The translations under genes and the position numbers were made by a program. The notes beneath the pieces are model-generated. The model searched no databases, was not told the DNA's origin, and worked only from the letters and a program-made list of their open reading frames with translations. A DNA stretch of 64,000 nucleotides from Aphelenchoides besseyi (Eukaryota; Nematoda; Chromadorea; Rhabditida; Aphelenchoididae): the NCBI GenBank assembly GCA_024699855.1, contig JAMPIQ010000002.1, positions 1,612,001 through 1,676,000 on the forward strand. Reading direction: 5' to 3'. Positions 1-12,022 of this stretch are shown here, piece by piece (the first letter of the stretch is position 1; each line of letters starts with the position of its first letter).

Positions 1-420
1 CTCAATAAGTATGCTGTCTCAGATCGCACTTTCAAACTTCAAATCCAGCTGCTGAAGGTTCTAGCCCTGCAGTTCGTATGCCCCTTGATCTTTATTTTCA
101 TTCCTGTTATCGCTTTGATCTTAGTTATCTTCTTCGAGACTTCCATTCTTAATGATCTCACCGATCAAATTGGATTGTTCATGCTTTCTCTAATCGGACT
201 TATCAATTGCATTCTTTGTCTTGTGTTCATTGGTCCTTACAAAAATTACACCTATTCCAAGTTCATCAAACCGTTTTTGCTTCTTGTTTGTCGAGGAAAA
301 TGTCAAAATCCGAAGATCTACACAGTCGATCAACAACAACGAGCTGCAGCTTTGAGTCCAACGGTTGTGAATAACAGTGTTCCCAGTAACGCTCTCTATT
401 CTTCTCACACTGCTCTATAA
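1..420 (+). CDS. STR-superfamily chemoreceptor, C-terminal part (5' end outside window)
   Basis: The frame is open from base 1 and ends at the TAA at 418-420, giving about 139 residues. It begins in the intracellular loop before TM6 (TFKLQIQLLKVLALQ), then a hydrophobic TM6 (IFIFIPVIALILVIFF) and TM7 (LFMLSLIGLINCILCLVFI), followed by PYKNYT and a hydrophilic tail. In the Srh/Str/Sri families a loop of this kind leads to a proline-rich TM6, and a P-Y motif follows TM7. These receptors act as chemosensory GPCRs in neuronal cilia. The first ATG lies outside the window. Which STR subfamily it belongs to is not certain. Confidence 0.75.
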   Translation, partial: LNKYAVSDRTFKLQIQLLKVLALQFVCPLIFIFIPVIALILVIFFETSILNDLTDQIGLFMLSLIGLINCILCLVFIGPYKNYTYSKFIKPFLLLVCRGKCQNPKIYTVDQQQRAAALSPTVVNNSVPSNALYSSHTAL

Positions 421-3400
421 ATATTAGTAGAATAACTCTGAAGTGAACGGCTTCTAAATTCGTCTTCTTTTCTTACATTAACCGCAATGAACACTGATCA
501 GCAGTTTCAGTTTGCTCATCTGTAGCTTCTTATGGTTTACAGTCCAACCTTCTTTGACTACCTAATATTCCACTACGCGTTCATTTAGACATTTCTGCTA
601 CTCTCCAACTTTATTTGAATTGCAATCGAAAGTAAAATTAACCTTCTGTAAAAAACCTTGCTCGTTAACCCACTCGTTGCAACAACCACCTGTCCGTTCA
701 AATGGAAATTCCGAGAAACATTTGCTCTTCAACTCGACAGACGAGTTCACGACTTAATGCTAAGAATTCGTTAATGAGGTTAATGACGTTCTTTTGTCTG
801 ATTGCTCGATGGGTCTGTAACTGAATATGACGACGACCTTTCGCGAGCCCAAATAACTGAAATGCAGCTTCAAGTGAGAATTCGAAACTCGACAACCAAA
901 AGATGATCGAGTGTTTGTGCGATTCGCATAATTGTCTGATCACTTCTTATCACCAGCTGAACTTACTTTTGGTCGTTAGCACTGAGTCCTTCAGGAGAAG
1001 CATCCTTGTTCCAAAACTTAAATGTTCTCTTTGCTACATTCGAGCATTTCTTCCCTTTCTTTCGTGAATTTCCGACTTTGATTTGTGGTTTCTAGTTTTT
1101 TTGTCATCAAATTGCGCGTGCTAGTCGACTACAATCGGTGCTCAATACGTGGCTTAGAAGTCAGAACTTGAATGGCCATACGATAACCGGAAACCAACGT
1201 TCTTTTCTTCTCGACCTCAATATTGGTTAATTATGCCAAAATATGTTGAAAAAGTATCAATTAGACGCCGTAAAGAAACTCCACAGTTTTACTCGAGATT
1301 AATGTTTCAATTACCGTATACTATTTCACGAGCAAACATCTTGTCGGGATCTGTGACGTAGAAATTGATCGTCGTTTTGTTCGTCGATTTGCAGTTTGAA
1401 CTCAAAAGCCTTATTTCTGATTCAAATGATTCTATTTGGACGTAATGAAATGAGGTTTTTTTGTTTTTAATTCAAGTTTGTAGTCACACATTGAATACAA
1501 ACGCTCGGTCATGAGATTGTTCTGAAGGTTGTAGTCAATCGAGTAGGTTTTCCAAGTCGTCGGTTTGAAAACGAGTTAGCCGAAGTGACAATTCGAACGA
1601 ATTGGTTCGACTATTCTTGTTACTTGCAACCGGAAAAGTAAACAAGTGGGTTAATAAGCTGAAGAGATCTTTGCCTGAGTACTCAAATTGGATTTCAGTT
1701 CTCGATATCAAGTAAACGAAATTAACGACGCCTTTATAGGCGATCTAAATTGCCTCTAACCTTAGAAGGAGTTGTGAGATTCAAGTTGTGTCTCTGTAGA
1801 CATTCAAGCGACACCTCAAGGGTTAACACTATTTTGAGCCTCGACGAGAAATTTTATTCTTCCTTTTAAGCTCAAGAACTTTTATCCGCTGTTGAAGTCG
1901 ATGAAAAGGTTTGTTTCAGTTCCAAGCCAATTTTGTTGGTTTGTGAAGTTACGATTAACAGAAATAAACGAATTGCAAAATTGAGGGGTCGATTGATCTG
2001 ATGAGCATCGGATGAGCGCAGATAATCAGGAGTTATAACGCGGAGGTATCAGGCGGAGGTATCAGAGATTGAGAACGTTAAACAGAAAACACTTTTAGTT
2101 CATTGGAACCATTCGGTAGCTTGCAATTCTTAACTGACCTTTTAAGTCATCTCTGGTTTTTTACTTGTAGTTCTTCGCGATGCAAACTCTTTTCGGCCTT
2201 CGATTACATTCAACAGTCTTACTACGTTATTTTTCCGTTGCGCCTTGACATTTTGATTGTAATCAATTGAGTGGTGGAAATCGTGTCAAAACACCAAATG
2301 ATGTCACTCAAACATTGAGATCAATTTTGAGAGTCTAATTGCTCATAAAGCGGAAGATTAGGATGAAGTAGTTCTAATTGTTAATTCTTTTCACACCCGA
2401 ATCTTCGTGATCTCCTTCAACAGTCTTCCACGTTGAACTCGTCGATGGTGCTGATGTTCTGTCCTTGAGTTTTTTGTGACCGTGTTCTATTGATTTGATC
2501 TTCTCGGTGATTCTGCTCACCGATAACTCCGAATTCAATGTTGCATATCCAAAAACTTCGGTCCTACTGTTGGTTACGATCTCTACCCATCACTTCCTTT
2601 CTTATTTCGATGCGCTTGTTTTGGCTCACAAGTTACAACCAACAGAATTCCGCTCAAGCGATTGATTTCATCAATCAACATCTCATCCAAACTTTTAATG
2701 ATCTCTGTCGCTGGATGGAAACTTTTCGTTCGCTTTGCGCTCGTCGATGTTAAATCTCAAATTTTCAACGTTCGGACTAAAAGTTTCGTTCCAGATTGAT
2801 GGATGAAATCACGTTGACAACAATCCACTTATCGACGCAGAGATGTCGTTACGGTGGTTGTCCGAAATGTTTTTGTGATCTCAGGGTTCCTATTAAGTTT
2901 TCAATTGGTCTCAGCTTTGATTCCAACTTTGACTTCTTTAGAAAGTAATCAATGATCAGAAAAGTTATGTCACGTGTACTTGTAGACAATTCTTTGGTTG
3001 TTTCAACAGCGCACTAACTGTTCTCTGGTCAATTACGTGTTCTGTGAATCGAGAGATCAATGTGGCGATTTTTGACACCAAATTTTGTTGGTGATTTTCG
3101 AACGAAAAGAGCGGTGGAGTGAACTAGTTGTAACCCTTCGGATGGTTTCCAGATGTTGAAACCATAGGAAAACGTTTCTCTACTTTGCAACAAATCGACT
3201 GTTTGATCAGTCGATGTCATGCGAACGGTTGGGGACAATAGTGACGTAAAGGGCGTGTTGAAAAGTGCAGTGGAAGGTTTGACATGACAATCGGGACCCA
3301 GAGTGCTGATTGTAACAAACCTTTCCACGTATTATCTCATAATCTTTTCATTCAATCACTTCTACGCTAATCCTCTGTTCAATTAACGACATGATCAAAT

Positions 3401-4560
3401 ACTCCGAATTCAATCTCTCGCGTCCCAACGAGCTAAAAAAGTGACGTGTGTTCGCAATCTCTATCGACCACAAAGTTTGTTTGCAGAGCTCGAGGAAAAC
3501 TCAAAAATTTGTTCAAAAAACGTTGAAAGAAACGTGACTTTTTTGTGATTCCGAGATCAACAATCCTTTCGCTTGCAATGATTATTGAACACTAGTTCAG
3601 TTGCCATTCGATTTGCCTCCTTATGTCAAAATTGAACTCATTGTAGTGTCGAAGAGATTCGTTTGACGCGTAATCTCAAAATGATCTTGCAGCTAAATTT
3701 AGTTTTCTCAAGGTCACCGTTGAGCCGAAATACTTGTGCTCAGACCCCTAAGCGTTTATTCTTATTGAAGCAAGTCCCCAACTAACCTTTAAAAGAGAGT
3801 CATCGGTTTGTTGAGACTCGCAGTCTTCTGCTCAAACGTTTTAACAAACCTTTGGGTTTCCAATCACAACTCCGCCCAAACATCGAGTGTAACTTTTACG
3901 TACAGAACACAAACTCCACGGAAAAATGTGTGAGCACCAAAGGTTTCTTTTTTCGTCCACTGAATCGCGAGTTTTTGGAGTCATTCAATTGGAATTCGAA
4001 AACAAAATCCAATTACGAGTTTTTGTACGTGGCTTTCAACATTCCGATGCGACAGATCCAACTAGTGGGTCGATGTTCGAGATCATCTTTTATGCAATCA
4101 CCAATCCATGCCTTTGGACTTCTATTCTTAAAAGCTCTTTTTACGCTGAGTTGATCTCATTGATCTCTAACACGTGCACCAACGTTCATTTGTTTCAACA
4201 GGAACTGTTTCTCGTTTGTTTGCAGAACCCAGCGGGTTGCAACCAAACATCACATCCGACTCCTTTTTCTTAATTGTCGAATAACCTTTAAGCATGTTTC
4301 TTTGTAAGTAGATTACTTCAAGTGCCGTTGTTCTTGGCAATTACTCATAGCATTGTTCTTATCACTTCTACGTGTCTAGTTCGACACAAAAATTACAATT
4401 CACTCAATATACGGAGAAAACGTGGTTCTTGCTCTTAATTTCGTATTGTCACTTTAATCTCAAAAAGCGGAGTCCTAAACATACGGTCGTGTTGACTCCG
4501 CCCAATCGTTTTAGTCGTGGCTCTTAAATTTGTATCTGATTTTTTCCATTTTCAGTAGAG
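421..4560. other. Gene-poor stretch with weak ORFs only
   Basis: No gene can be modelled with confidence here. Weak ORFs: a spliced candidate at 698-1016 (listed separately); a 99-codon minus-strand ORF at 3029-3328 without a usable ATG; and plus-strand ORFs in two frames at 3852-4273 with a TM7-like AITNPCLW segment that may be chemoreceptor debris. A 12-13 bp tandem duplication (ggcggaggtatca) lies near 2040-2065. Confidence 0.4.
698..1016 (-). CDS. Possible 3' end of an unrecognised gene
   Basis: Two open segments (1016-967 and 935-698) join in frame through a 31-nt GT-AG intron (donor GTAAGT, acceptor gatcag). They give about 96 residues ending in TGA, with no recognised domain; the C-terminal half is helical (NVINLINEFLALSRELV). 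No ATG is visible in frame upstream, so if real it is the end of a longer gene. The intron would be the shortest in the window, which lowers confidence. Confidence 0.25.
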
Positions 4561-5656
4561 ATGAGTGAAACCGAATGTCAGAAGTTTTTTGCTCTGAGCA
4601 AACGAGTTCCCAAAGGTAAGCAGTTAAGTCGAGACCAACTGACCTTGTGTTTAAGATGTTAAACGTTTCTGCGGAATCTGTCGACAACACAGAATCATGG
4701 AAGAGACACGGGGACACGTTTGCAGATACAAAGACTGTCAATGCAATAAGGTAACTTTAAAGAAGATGGTCAGAAGGTTAGAATCAAGATTTCAGTGTGA
4801 AATGGTGAGAACCAGACGGCAGATCATGAGCCAACAAATTCGATTGCGACGAGCTCAAGACAAACGATTTCAACGAACAAATGAGCCCACACAAGCCGAT
4901 GTAATTCCAATCAAACAAACAGACGACGAACAATCAGTGAAAGAAACGGTCGTGGATTCGAAGTCGATGTGCTATTTCTGTCAGAAGTGCAAAAACCACG
5001 AGATTTTAGTGTGGAAGAAGGTGAGCATCCAAGAGAGATTCTGTGGTTATACGGCTGCTTGCAGCAACACAAACGTCAATGTCCATACACCAACTGCTCT
5101 TGTGACAAGTGTGAGCTGATTGAGACTCGTCGTCGTTTGGATCAACACATGAAGAAGAGAAAACAATCACAAACCTCCGGATCAACAGACGATGAAAATA
5201 AAAGCAATCACTTGCCCAAATCACAGCGTCTATGTAAGTCCCTTAACAATTATAATCAGTTGATCATTCCAATTGTTTTCAGCCACTCCTGAAGTCTCCC
5301 AATCACCGCAATCTCAATCGGGAATCGAAGGCCAGTTCACAACTCAACGACCTCACTTCTCACCTTCAATCTCGGAAATAAAACCCCAAGAATCAATCCA
5401 AACCGTCTGTATTCCCGTCTACATTCCGGTTCTGTCCAACTCAACTGCACCGCTAAATGCCGCTCAACTCTCAAACTCCGAACTTCTTGAACGAGCTGCA
5501 GCTCAACATTTCGCTTCTCAACTGCCGCCAACCACTCAAACTTTCCATCTCGTCGCCAATTCACCGACCACAAGCATTGATCCTCTAATGCCTCAACTTC
5601 TATGCAATTCCTTCTTTGACATCAACAGTTTCAACAAACTTCTTTCTTATTCTTGA
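4561..5656 (+). CDS. DM-domain transcription factor with two DM modules (MAB-3 type)
   Basis: Five exons (4561-4615, 4656-4750, 4796-5020, 5065-5233, 5283-5656) join in frame into 305 aa; introns are 40-49 nt with GT-AG ends. A ttttcag acceptor lies just before the ATG, consistent with spliced-leader addition. Module 1 (about residues 21-65) carries CGIC, H, H, CRYKDCQCNKC and a basic helix; module 2 (about residues 120-160) carries CQKC, H, QHKRQC and CSCDKC. An intron splits each module, and both must be spliced for the zinc ligands to line up: the unspliced ORF loses the last cysteine of module 1. Two DM modules in one protein is the layout of C. elegans MAB-3, a male-development regulator. 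The C-terminal half is Ser/Thr/Pro/Gln-rich. A paralog with the same layout lies at 39387-40237. Confidence 0.85.
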
Positions 5657-8600
5657 CCTAAATGTCCGGTTAACTTGAAAATAAAACAAATTTGGAAATC
5701 GCTTTTGATTCTGCTACGTCAAAGATCTTCGCTCTCAACTGTTTGATCGGTAAACGTGTTGTGTGTTTGTCATCACGTCACTTTCGATTGAAGAGGGTAG
5801 CTGTACAGCGAATTTCACTAATCAGTACAAACTACACTCTCGAATAAGTGACCTCGTTTATAAAAATTGATCACGTTTTCCGCTCTGAAAATTCTGCGGC
5901 GATTCGAAAGTTACAATCGGAACATTATAGCGATTATCTTAAAAACAAAGATAGTGATCACTTCGCAGGTAACAGAATAGTTAATTAGAAACTGGAGATG
6001 TTGATGTTGTTGAGCGTAGGTGACTAGTAATCAATTTCTTCAGACCATGAAAGAGCATTTGAGTCCCCGAGAATTCAACGAAGACTACAAGTCGAGATCA
6101 TTTTCTTTGTTGGCTTAGGCGTGAATGTTGAAATCGATAAGTGTTTTCTTGCTACGTCGTTCTGATCAGTCGAAAATACAAGCAAAGGATGCACCTTTGA
6201 TCAGCGCTTCCAAATGTTTGTAAGGTAATAGATTCTTCTTCCTCACAAATAAAATGACTTCACTTAAGTACCGAAGAGTTTATTAGCAGTTTTAATTAAA
6301 AATTGAAAAGGAAGAGGGCGTATGGGGGAATTCCAGGAGAAGAGGTTTGCAATTGAGAAAAATGAAGCAAAGTGAAGTAAAAAAAGTGGTTGGAAACGAT
6401 GGGTTTTCATATAGTCGTCATTAAGAAATTGGGGTGAAGCAAATTAGAAGAGAATAAACAACTAGGGTGACTAATTCGCTTTACAGTTTGCCACTGAAAC
6501 AAGTTGGAAGATAAGAAAGTCTCGAGGAATTCGGATGAGTCCCTTGCTGGTGGAGATTCTAGCATTCATCCGATCCTCTTGACCATTCTGTTCGGACCTC
6601 AAAATTAGGATTTCAATCCGCTGTTATTTCTCTCCCCGAACGCCCACTGATTTTGACGAACTGTCGCCACTCCAACCGGCCTCAATCCGTCAACCGATCA
6701 TTCACTGATTGATCCCTCTTGCTCTCCTAATTTCCTGTCACTATTCGTGTTTTAAGTTATTTTAATTACTAGCCCTGAATAATTTGTTGTTAATCCATTT
6801 TGCGCGACCGCGGTCTGAACACATCCCAATCGTTTTCGTGAATGATTGTGAAGCCATTGCTTTTCCGTGGAAAAATGTTGTCTTCGTCAAGGGCATGGCG
6901 GTCAATTCCGCATAATGAAAGTGATAGAGTTGAGTAAAGCCGTTTGGGCAAGGCCCGCAGAATAATCGGTTGGGTAAATTAGAGGTCGTTACGTGGTTAG
7001 GAAAATTAGCAATTGGTTAAAGGATGTCGCTTCGACAGCTTTAAATGCTGAACCCTCAACTCAATGAGTTTCAGCTCGCAGCTCTGTCGAGCCATGATCT
7101 CCGCCTTCTCCTCGAACGCTTCAGGGTCCGACCAGGTAGAAGACCGTCTCTCAAGAGCGTCAATCCCAAGACGAGCCACTTCTGCAGAAGACCTGATTGG
7201 GATTTCCACTCCGCAGTCATGATCCGAAATCAACTTTCGAAAACCGCTTGTTCTTTCGTCCCAAAACTTTCCCGAATTAGATACCCTAGGAAGACCCCGA
7301 AATGCGAGCCGCTTAACCGATCAGCGGGTATAATGAAGAAGGAAAGAAAGTACAATCAAGAAATAAAGGAATGGTTGGATTTTAAAAGACAATGGAGGCA
7401 AAAAAGATTAAAATCTGTAACCGACCAGTGATCGATTCAACTCCCGTTCTACCGTGCTTGTCCAGAAGTTTTGAACCACCGATCCGCCGCACATGCGTCA
7501 AGCAATCCACAAACCGAGCGAATGTAACAATTGACCACAGAGCAAGCGAACGTTTGACTGCATTTGAGCTAACAGAAAAACGACCGTATGCCAAAATTAA
7601 CGCAAATTGGTAGGCCACGAGTAGGGTTGTACGTTCTCCGATTGTAACTTCTCCAACAGCTTCGGAATGAATCTCGAACTCTTCAAGACGATAGCCACCA
7701 AACTCAAAATAACCTCGAGCTCTCAATTTACCACGAAACCCGAAATAAACCTCAGGTTCTTAAGACAATAGCTAGAAACGTAATAACTCGATAGTCGTAG
7801 AATCCGAATAAGACAATAGACGGCGAGTCAAAACAATTGACGAAAGACTCGAATGAGGCAATCGATTGCGAGTAGCCGATAGACGAGTAAAGTCGACGAT
7901 AAGACGATAGAATTCAACCCATAATAAACAGCTGACGAAGGGAGCCGACAAATGACCGGACTCAACAAATGACAAAAAGCGAACCTTGGCCAACACGAAT
8001 AGGCCCCATAAAACCACTACAGTAGTCGATCCGCGACTTAAACCAAACAGTCGAGAATTAATCAGTCTCACTGTGAGCACCTTTGCCGACTCGCCGAGAA
8101 AGCCAGCAAGCGAAAAAACGACCGACTAGCAAGATAAGAACTTTTTATGGCAACTAAGTACAAAACAACACAAGGGGGAGATATAAGCGGATGAGTGGGC
8201 AACGCGAAGAGTCCGCCTTTTAGCAGCGAAGCGACAAGGAATTGTTAGGTACTCTTTTTTGTTTGTTAAAATTGATAGACAACCCAAATATTTGCTGCGT
8301 AAGTCACTGTCATAGTGTGAATGTTCAATCATTGTAGTAGACGTGATCCTATAAACTTCTGGATCGAAAAGTCAAGTCACTTCTAATTCGGTGACATAAA
8401 TTGGGGTACTGCAGTTTGCGTGATTGTACAGCAATTTACTCATCATATTGAAATTCTTTACACATCTTAATCGCGTAGACGTTGTCAGTTACCTTGGTCC
8501 GGTTACAGTTTCTTTCATGTAAACTTATTATTCAGTAATAAAATTGTATTAAAATTTATTTTTTACTTGCAATAAGAACAAACAAGACGCGTTGAAGCCG

Positions 8601-10085
8601 GCTTCTGCACGTTTTAGTTTGATACCATCAGATAATAGCCGTTAAAGAGCGTTGACAATGCACTTAAAGTCGGCAACATGTTGACGTTGTTTACACGTTC
8701 CGTTTCGTTCGTAAACCTACGGGTTGCCCTCGTTAAAGTCGTAACATTTTCTACGCTTGCGCGCACAACGGTATTAAAATCAAGTCTTGATACGAAGCCT
8801 AGTCGTATTTAATTTAGTAACCAATCGGAACTCGCAATAAAACGGAATTTGAAGTCGCAAAACGCGCCTATCACTCTTTCTTTCCGACAGAGATATCTAC
8901 CAATAAAGCAACGGCAAACAGTACAAATAACTTATTCAACGGTTTCATTCCGGTAAAACATAATCAATCGAATTGAATTAATTCCGAAAAAATAACCAAA
9001 CTAATAGACTTCCTTGTCAACAAATTCTTTTGTCGCGAAATTACTGAGTAGTCTATTCGCGGACAAAAAAGCTAAGAGTGATTATACATGGGAGTGACAA
9101 GGTAGTAAATTCGCAGTTGGGAAAAAGGTAATCAGTGTATCAAAACAAATTTCGTCATTTCGAATTTCAGCATTTAAACAAGTTTATAGAAGAATGATTT
9201 GTCTTAAAAGTCAGATCGACAATAAAGGTAAGTGCGCCTAGTGACAGCCAAAAGAACAAACAAAGCATAAGCCTTTTTGGCAATGTTGACATCGGTTACA
9301 AACCGTTTGAGATTGAGCGTGTTTATTAATAACCAAAAGGAAATAGAACATCATTTTCCAAATAACTTTTCTTGAATACTGGACAATACCGTTTGTTTAC
9401 TTCTACGGTTTGCACATGTCCGCGCATATTGGTCTCAACTGTTAGGTGAGTACGAGAATCGGATAGACTGCGTTTTCACACACTTATTTGAACTTGTCGG
9501 CGATGCCAATGTCTAGAGTAAAATCACGACATTTGATGTCATAGCTCACCGGTGTAATAGTCTTGTACTGTAACGTCCCGTTATAAAACTTTGTAAAGTT
9601 ACTGACTTCTTTACTTAAAAATTAAATCGAACGATCCAATTATGCGGTTTATGGTAGCTACTAGTTTAACAACAATTAAAGCGGGAAGGAATCCGACTCG
9701 CTGCAAGAAGGAGCGGATTGAGGAGTGATCGAGACACGACCACTCGAAAGCTTCCCTTCGAGTAGACGGGTCTCCCATAAACAAATTTCCTACGGATCTA
9801 GAGATCCGTACAACTCCCTAATTGTCATTTAGTTTCAACTCCGTCCATTCCGAAACCACCGTTGTTCCCCCATTCACTTAAATTGGCTTTTCCGCTAATT
9901 ACTTTCTACACAAGTAATAGACGGGTGTGGACACAATTTCGGTACTTTTGCAGTTTAGCCCCCCTTCCCCCTTAAAATGCAGTTCGGCCCCCTCCCTTAT
10001 GTATGTTAACACAACACTTTTCATCAAATTCACAAATTATTCATGAGCTTTATTTCAATTAGAGATAAAGGGTCCGAAAAAGTGA
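5657..10085. other. Gene-poor stretch with a diverged repeat
   Basis: No gene is supported. An overlapping plus-strand ORF pair at 7045-7613 is mirrored by antisense ORFs at 7382-7726 and 7772-8080; none shows a known domain or a clear splice pattern. A polypyrimidine run lies near 9955-9998, and a 9-bp perfect inverted repeat with a 2-nt loop at 9791-9810. A diverged copy of a repeat also present near 13.35 kb starts at 6374. Confidence 0.4.
6374..6486 (+). repeat. Diverged dispersed repeat, copy 1
   Basis: About 113 bp aligns end to end with 13346-13463. Both begin gaagtaaaa, share the 16-bp core gtcattaagaaattgg followed by a GAGCAAATTA-like block, and end near a cgctttaca/cacattaca motif. 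No coding potential is seen. It may be part of an old mobile element. Confidence 0.5.
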
Positions 10086-10330
10086 CTACCATTTATCATC
10101 CTCAATTTGAATAACTTCCGGTTTGACAGTACTAATGGGAGTTTTAATTACTTTTTGTTTTACAGTGAATGATGGGCAAAGTAATGTGTTACTGTGTAAC
10201 CGTTCATCAAAATAAAAATCTGGGGTGTGTGGAACACAACGACTGTGTTTGTAGTGCTGGCCAATGAAGGCTTCCATTTTCTCAACATCCAACTTTTCAT
10301 TGTTTATGTTGAATTGTTTTGTTTCAACTT
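10086..10330 (-). CDS. Possible 3' exon of an unrecognised gene
   Basis: A minus-strand frame of about 80 codons ends at TAG 10086 with an acidic tail (EVIQIEDDKW). It has no in-frame ATG before MEAFIGQHY, and no upstream exon could be joined in frame. Composition looks coding, but no domain is recognised. Confidence 0.22.
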
Positions 10331-11352
10331 TATTTTAACTATTGTTACTCTTTTAATAAACTTCAAAAAACAACCATTGACGGGTGCAGAAGAGAGTTCT
10401 TGAAGCTCTTGGTAATCAGAACTCTGCTTTTGAAACTGCAAAGTTCCTTTTCATCCACGCAGTTTGTTGCAATTTACTGTCGATTAAACTCCGTGAAGGA
10501 GAGTGTTTATTCGTTACAGTAAGAAATACAATAAGGAGTACGGGTCGTTTGTCTTGTGGTAAAAAGAGGGTGAATTGTTTAAAGAGAAGAGGGCTTTTTA
10601 TACGGGGGTTTTGCATAACGGCGAGGAGGGGAAAAGGTGTCCATAAATTAAACGTGGACAGTTTATGGCCTCCTTTTTATGGGACTTTCAGAAGATCGAG
10701 AACCTTCGCGATCTTTGACAATTTCTTTCAGATTCCTTTTTTCGTCATGATCCAACTGACTGGATCGGACGTTGTCTTCGTTGCGCATTCGATTTGTTTT
10801 GCGCATCGTTGCGAGAAAGTGACTCCGTCGTAATCTAACTTGTAATTTCCATCCCCAGGGTCTGTCTTCTTATTATGAATTTCAGTGATTTCAATCTTGT
10901 ACGAATTGCTTTATTACTTCATCGCTTCTTAATCTCTTGTTCTAACTCAGCACAGAATATCTATAAGTGCAAATAAACGTATGGTGACTATTCGACCACT
11001 TGGTTTACTGTGCAGATTCATTTCGATAATCAATCAGCTTCTGACCGAATAATCACGGACTGTTTATGTTGTCAGTGGTGACTCCAAGAACTAGTGTAAT
11101 CTGCAATTTTCATTGCCATTACATTTGCTTCGGACGAAGCAAATGACATTTAAAGTCGGCCTTTTTGTGCAAACTGTGAATGGTTTCTATTCGGCAGCTG
11201 TCTTTTTGAAAACGATAGCAATTTAAACAAACGATTGGTCTTCAGTTCTGTTTACTTCGCCGATGGACTTTGTGTAAAACGCAAGGATATCTGCCTAGCA
11301 AAGTCCATCGAATGTTGTTTGTTTCATGAGTCTTTTCAGTTAAAGAATCCCG
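10331..11352. other. No supported gene; perfect hairpin at 11122-11145
   Basis: Overlapping ORFs at 10319-10833 on both strands lack domains and splice logic. The only clear structure is a short perfect inverted repeat near 11.13 kb. Confidence 0.35.
11122..11145. repeat. Perfect short inverted repeat (11-bp stem, 2-nt loop)
   Basis: catttgcttcg at 11122-11132 is the exact reverse complement of 11135-11145, separated by GA. The stem could form a tight hairpin or cruciform. It lies about 200 bp upstream of the gene starting at 11353. Confidence 0.55.
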
Positions 11353-12022
11353 ATGTCCATTCCAATAAATTCGCAACAATGCGGTCGAATAAAAATGGTC
11401 TTCGTGATCGAGAATAAGCAAACGAAAATCGACGACTTCAAGAAGTTGATCAAAAGCGGATGCAAAGTAAGCTGCATGTTCTCGACTTCGTTTTAAACTC
11501 TGCAATTTCAGGAGCTTCTTATTAAATTAAAGGAAAAGTTAAACAAAGGCGTTAAGTTGTCATTGAGCGAATTGGTCGAAATCTATTATGATCAAGATTT
11601 GGCCCGAATCGACTGTTGTTTACAAGTCGATTCCCAACAATTGTACTCATTGATGCCACAACTGAACCAACTTATCATCGAACATTGGCGTCATATTCGA
11701 TCACGGTCGACTAATCTTAACTTTCGAATGTCAATTCAAATGCAAGACTCTTCGTTCTTTGATATTGGAAAACTGTAAGTGTTTTGAAAGGTCCGTTTCA
11801 TTGATGAGAATTTTAGCATGGAAGCCGATTTGCAAATTAGTTCTCAGACATTTACTTTGGCATTCTGATTCGACACGACCAATTTCTTTGTCATTACAAA
11901 GTCGATCAGAATCCGGCGAATGGCTAGTACAAAGACATTGGATTGATGCGGCACTACTACAACAACCCACATTTGTTAGACAACAATTGGAGTATATTCC
12001 GTCTTGGTCGGTTTTCGTTTGA
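11353..12022 (+). CDS. Hypothetical protein, 183 aa
   Basis: Three exons (11353-11466, 11512-11774, 11848-12022) close in frame to 183 aa; a ttttcag acceptor 13 nt upstream supports the start, and an in-frame ATG at 11395 is an alternative. The N-terminal third is helical and lysine-rich (DFKKLIKSG, LIKLKEKLNKG); the C-terminal exon has LLWHSDSTRPISLSL and GEWLVQRHW. The second intron is 73 nt with acceptor ttctcag. A nearer AG at 11816 would also splice but gives an early stop, so the longer intron was preferred. No family recognised. Confidence 0.55.

Noticed and set aside
3852..4273. Receptor-like ORFs in two frames
   Set aside because: No pair of splice sites joins the frames and only one helix resembles a TM7; left as possible debris.
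11817..11868. Alternative last exon of the 183-aa gene using the nearer AG
   Set aside because: It keeps frame but ends after 16 codons, while the acceptor at 11847 opens a longer exon of coding character.
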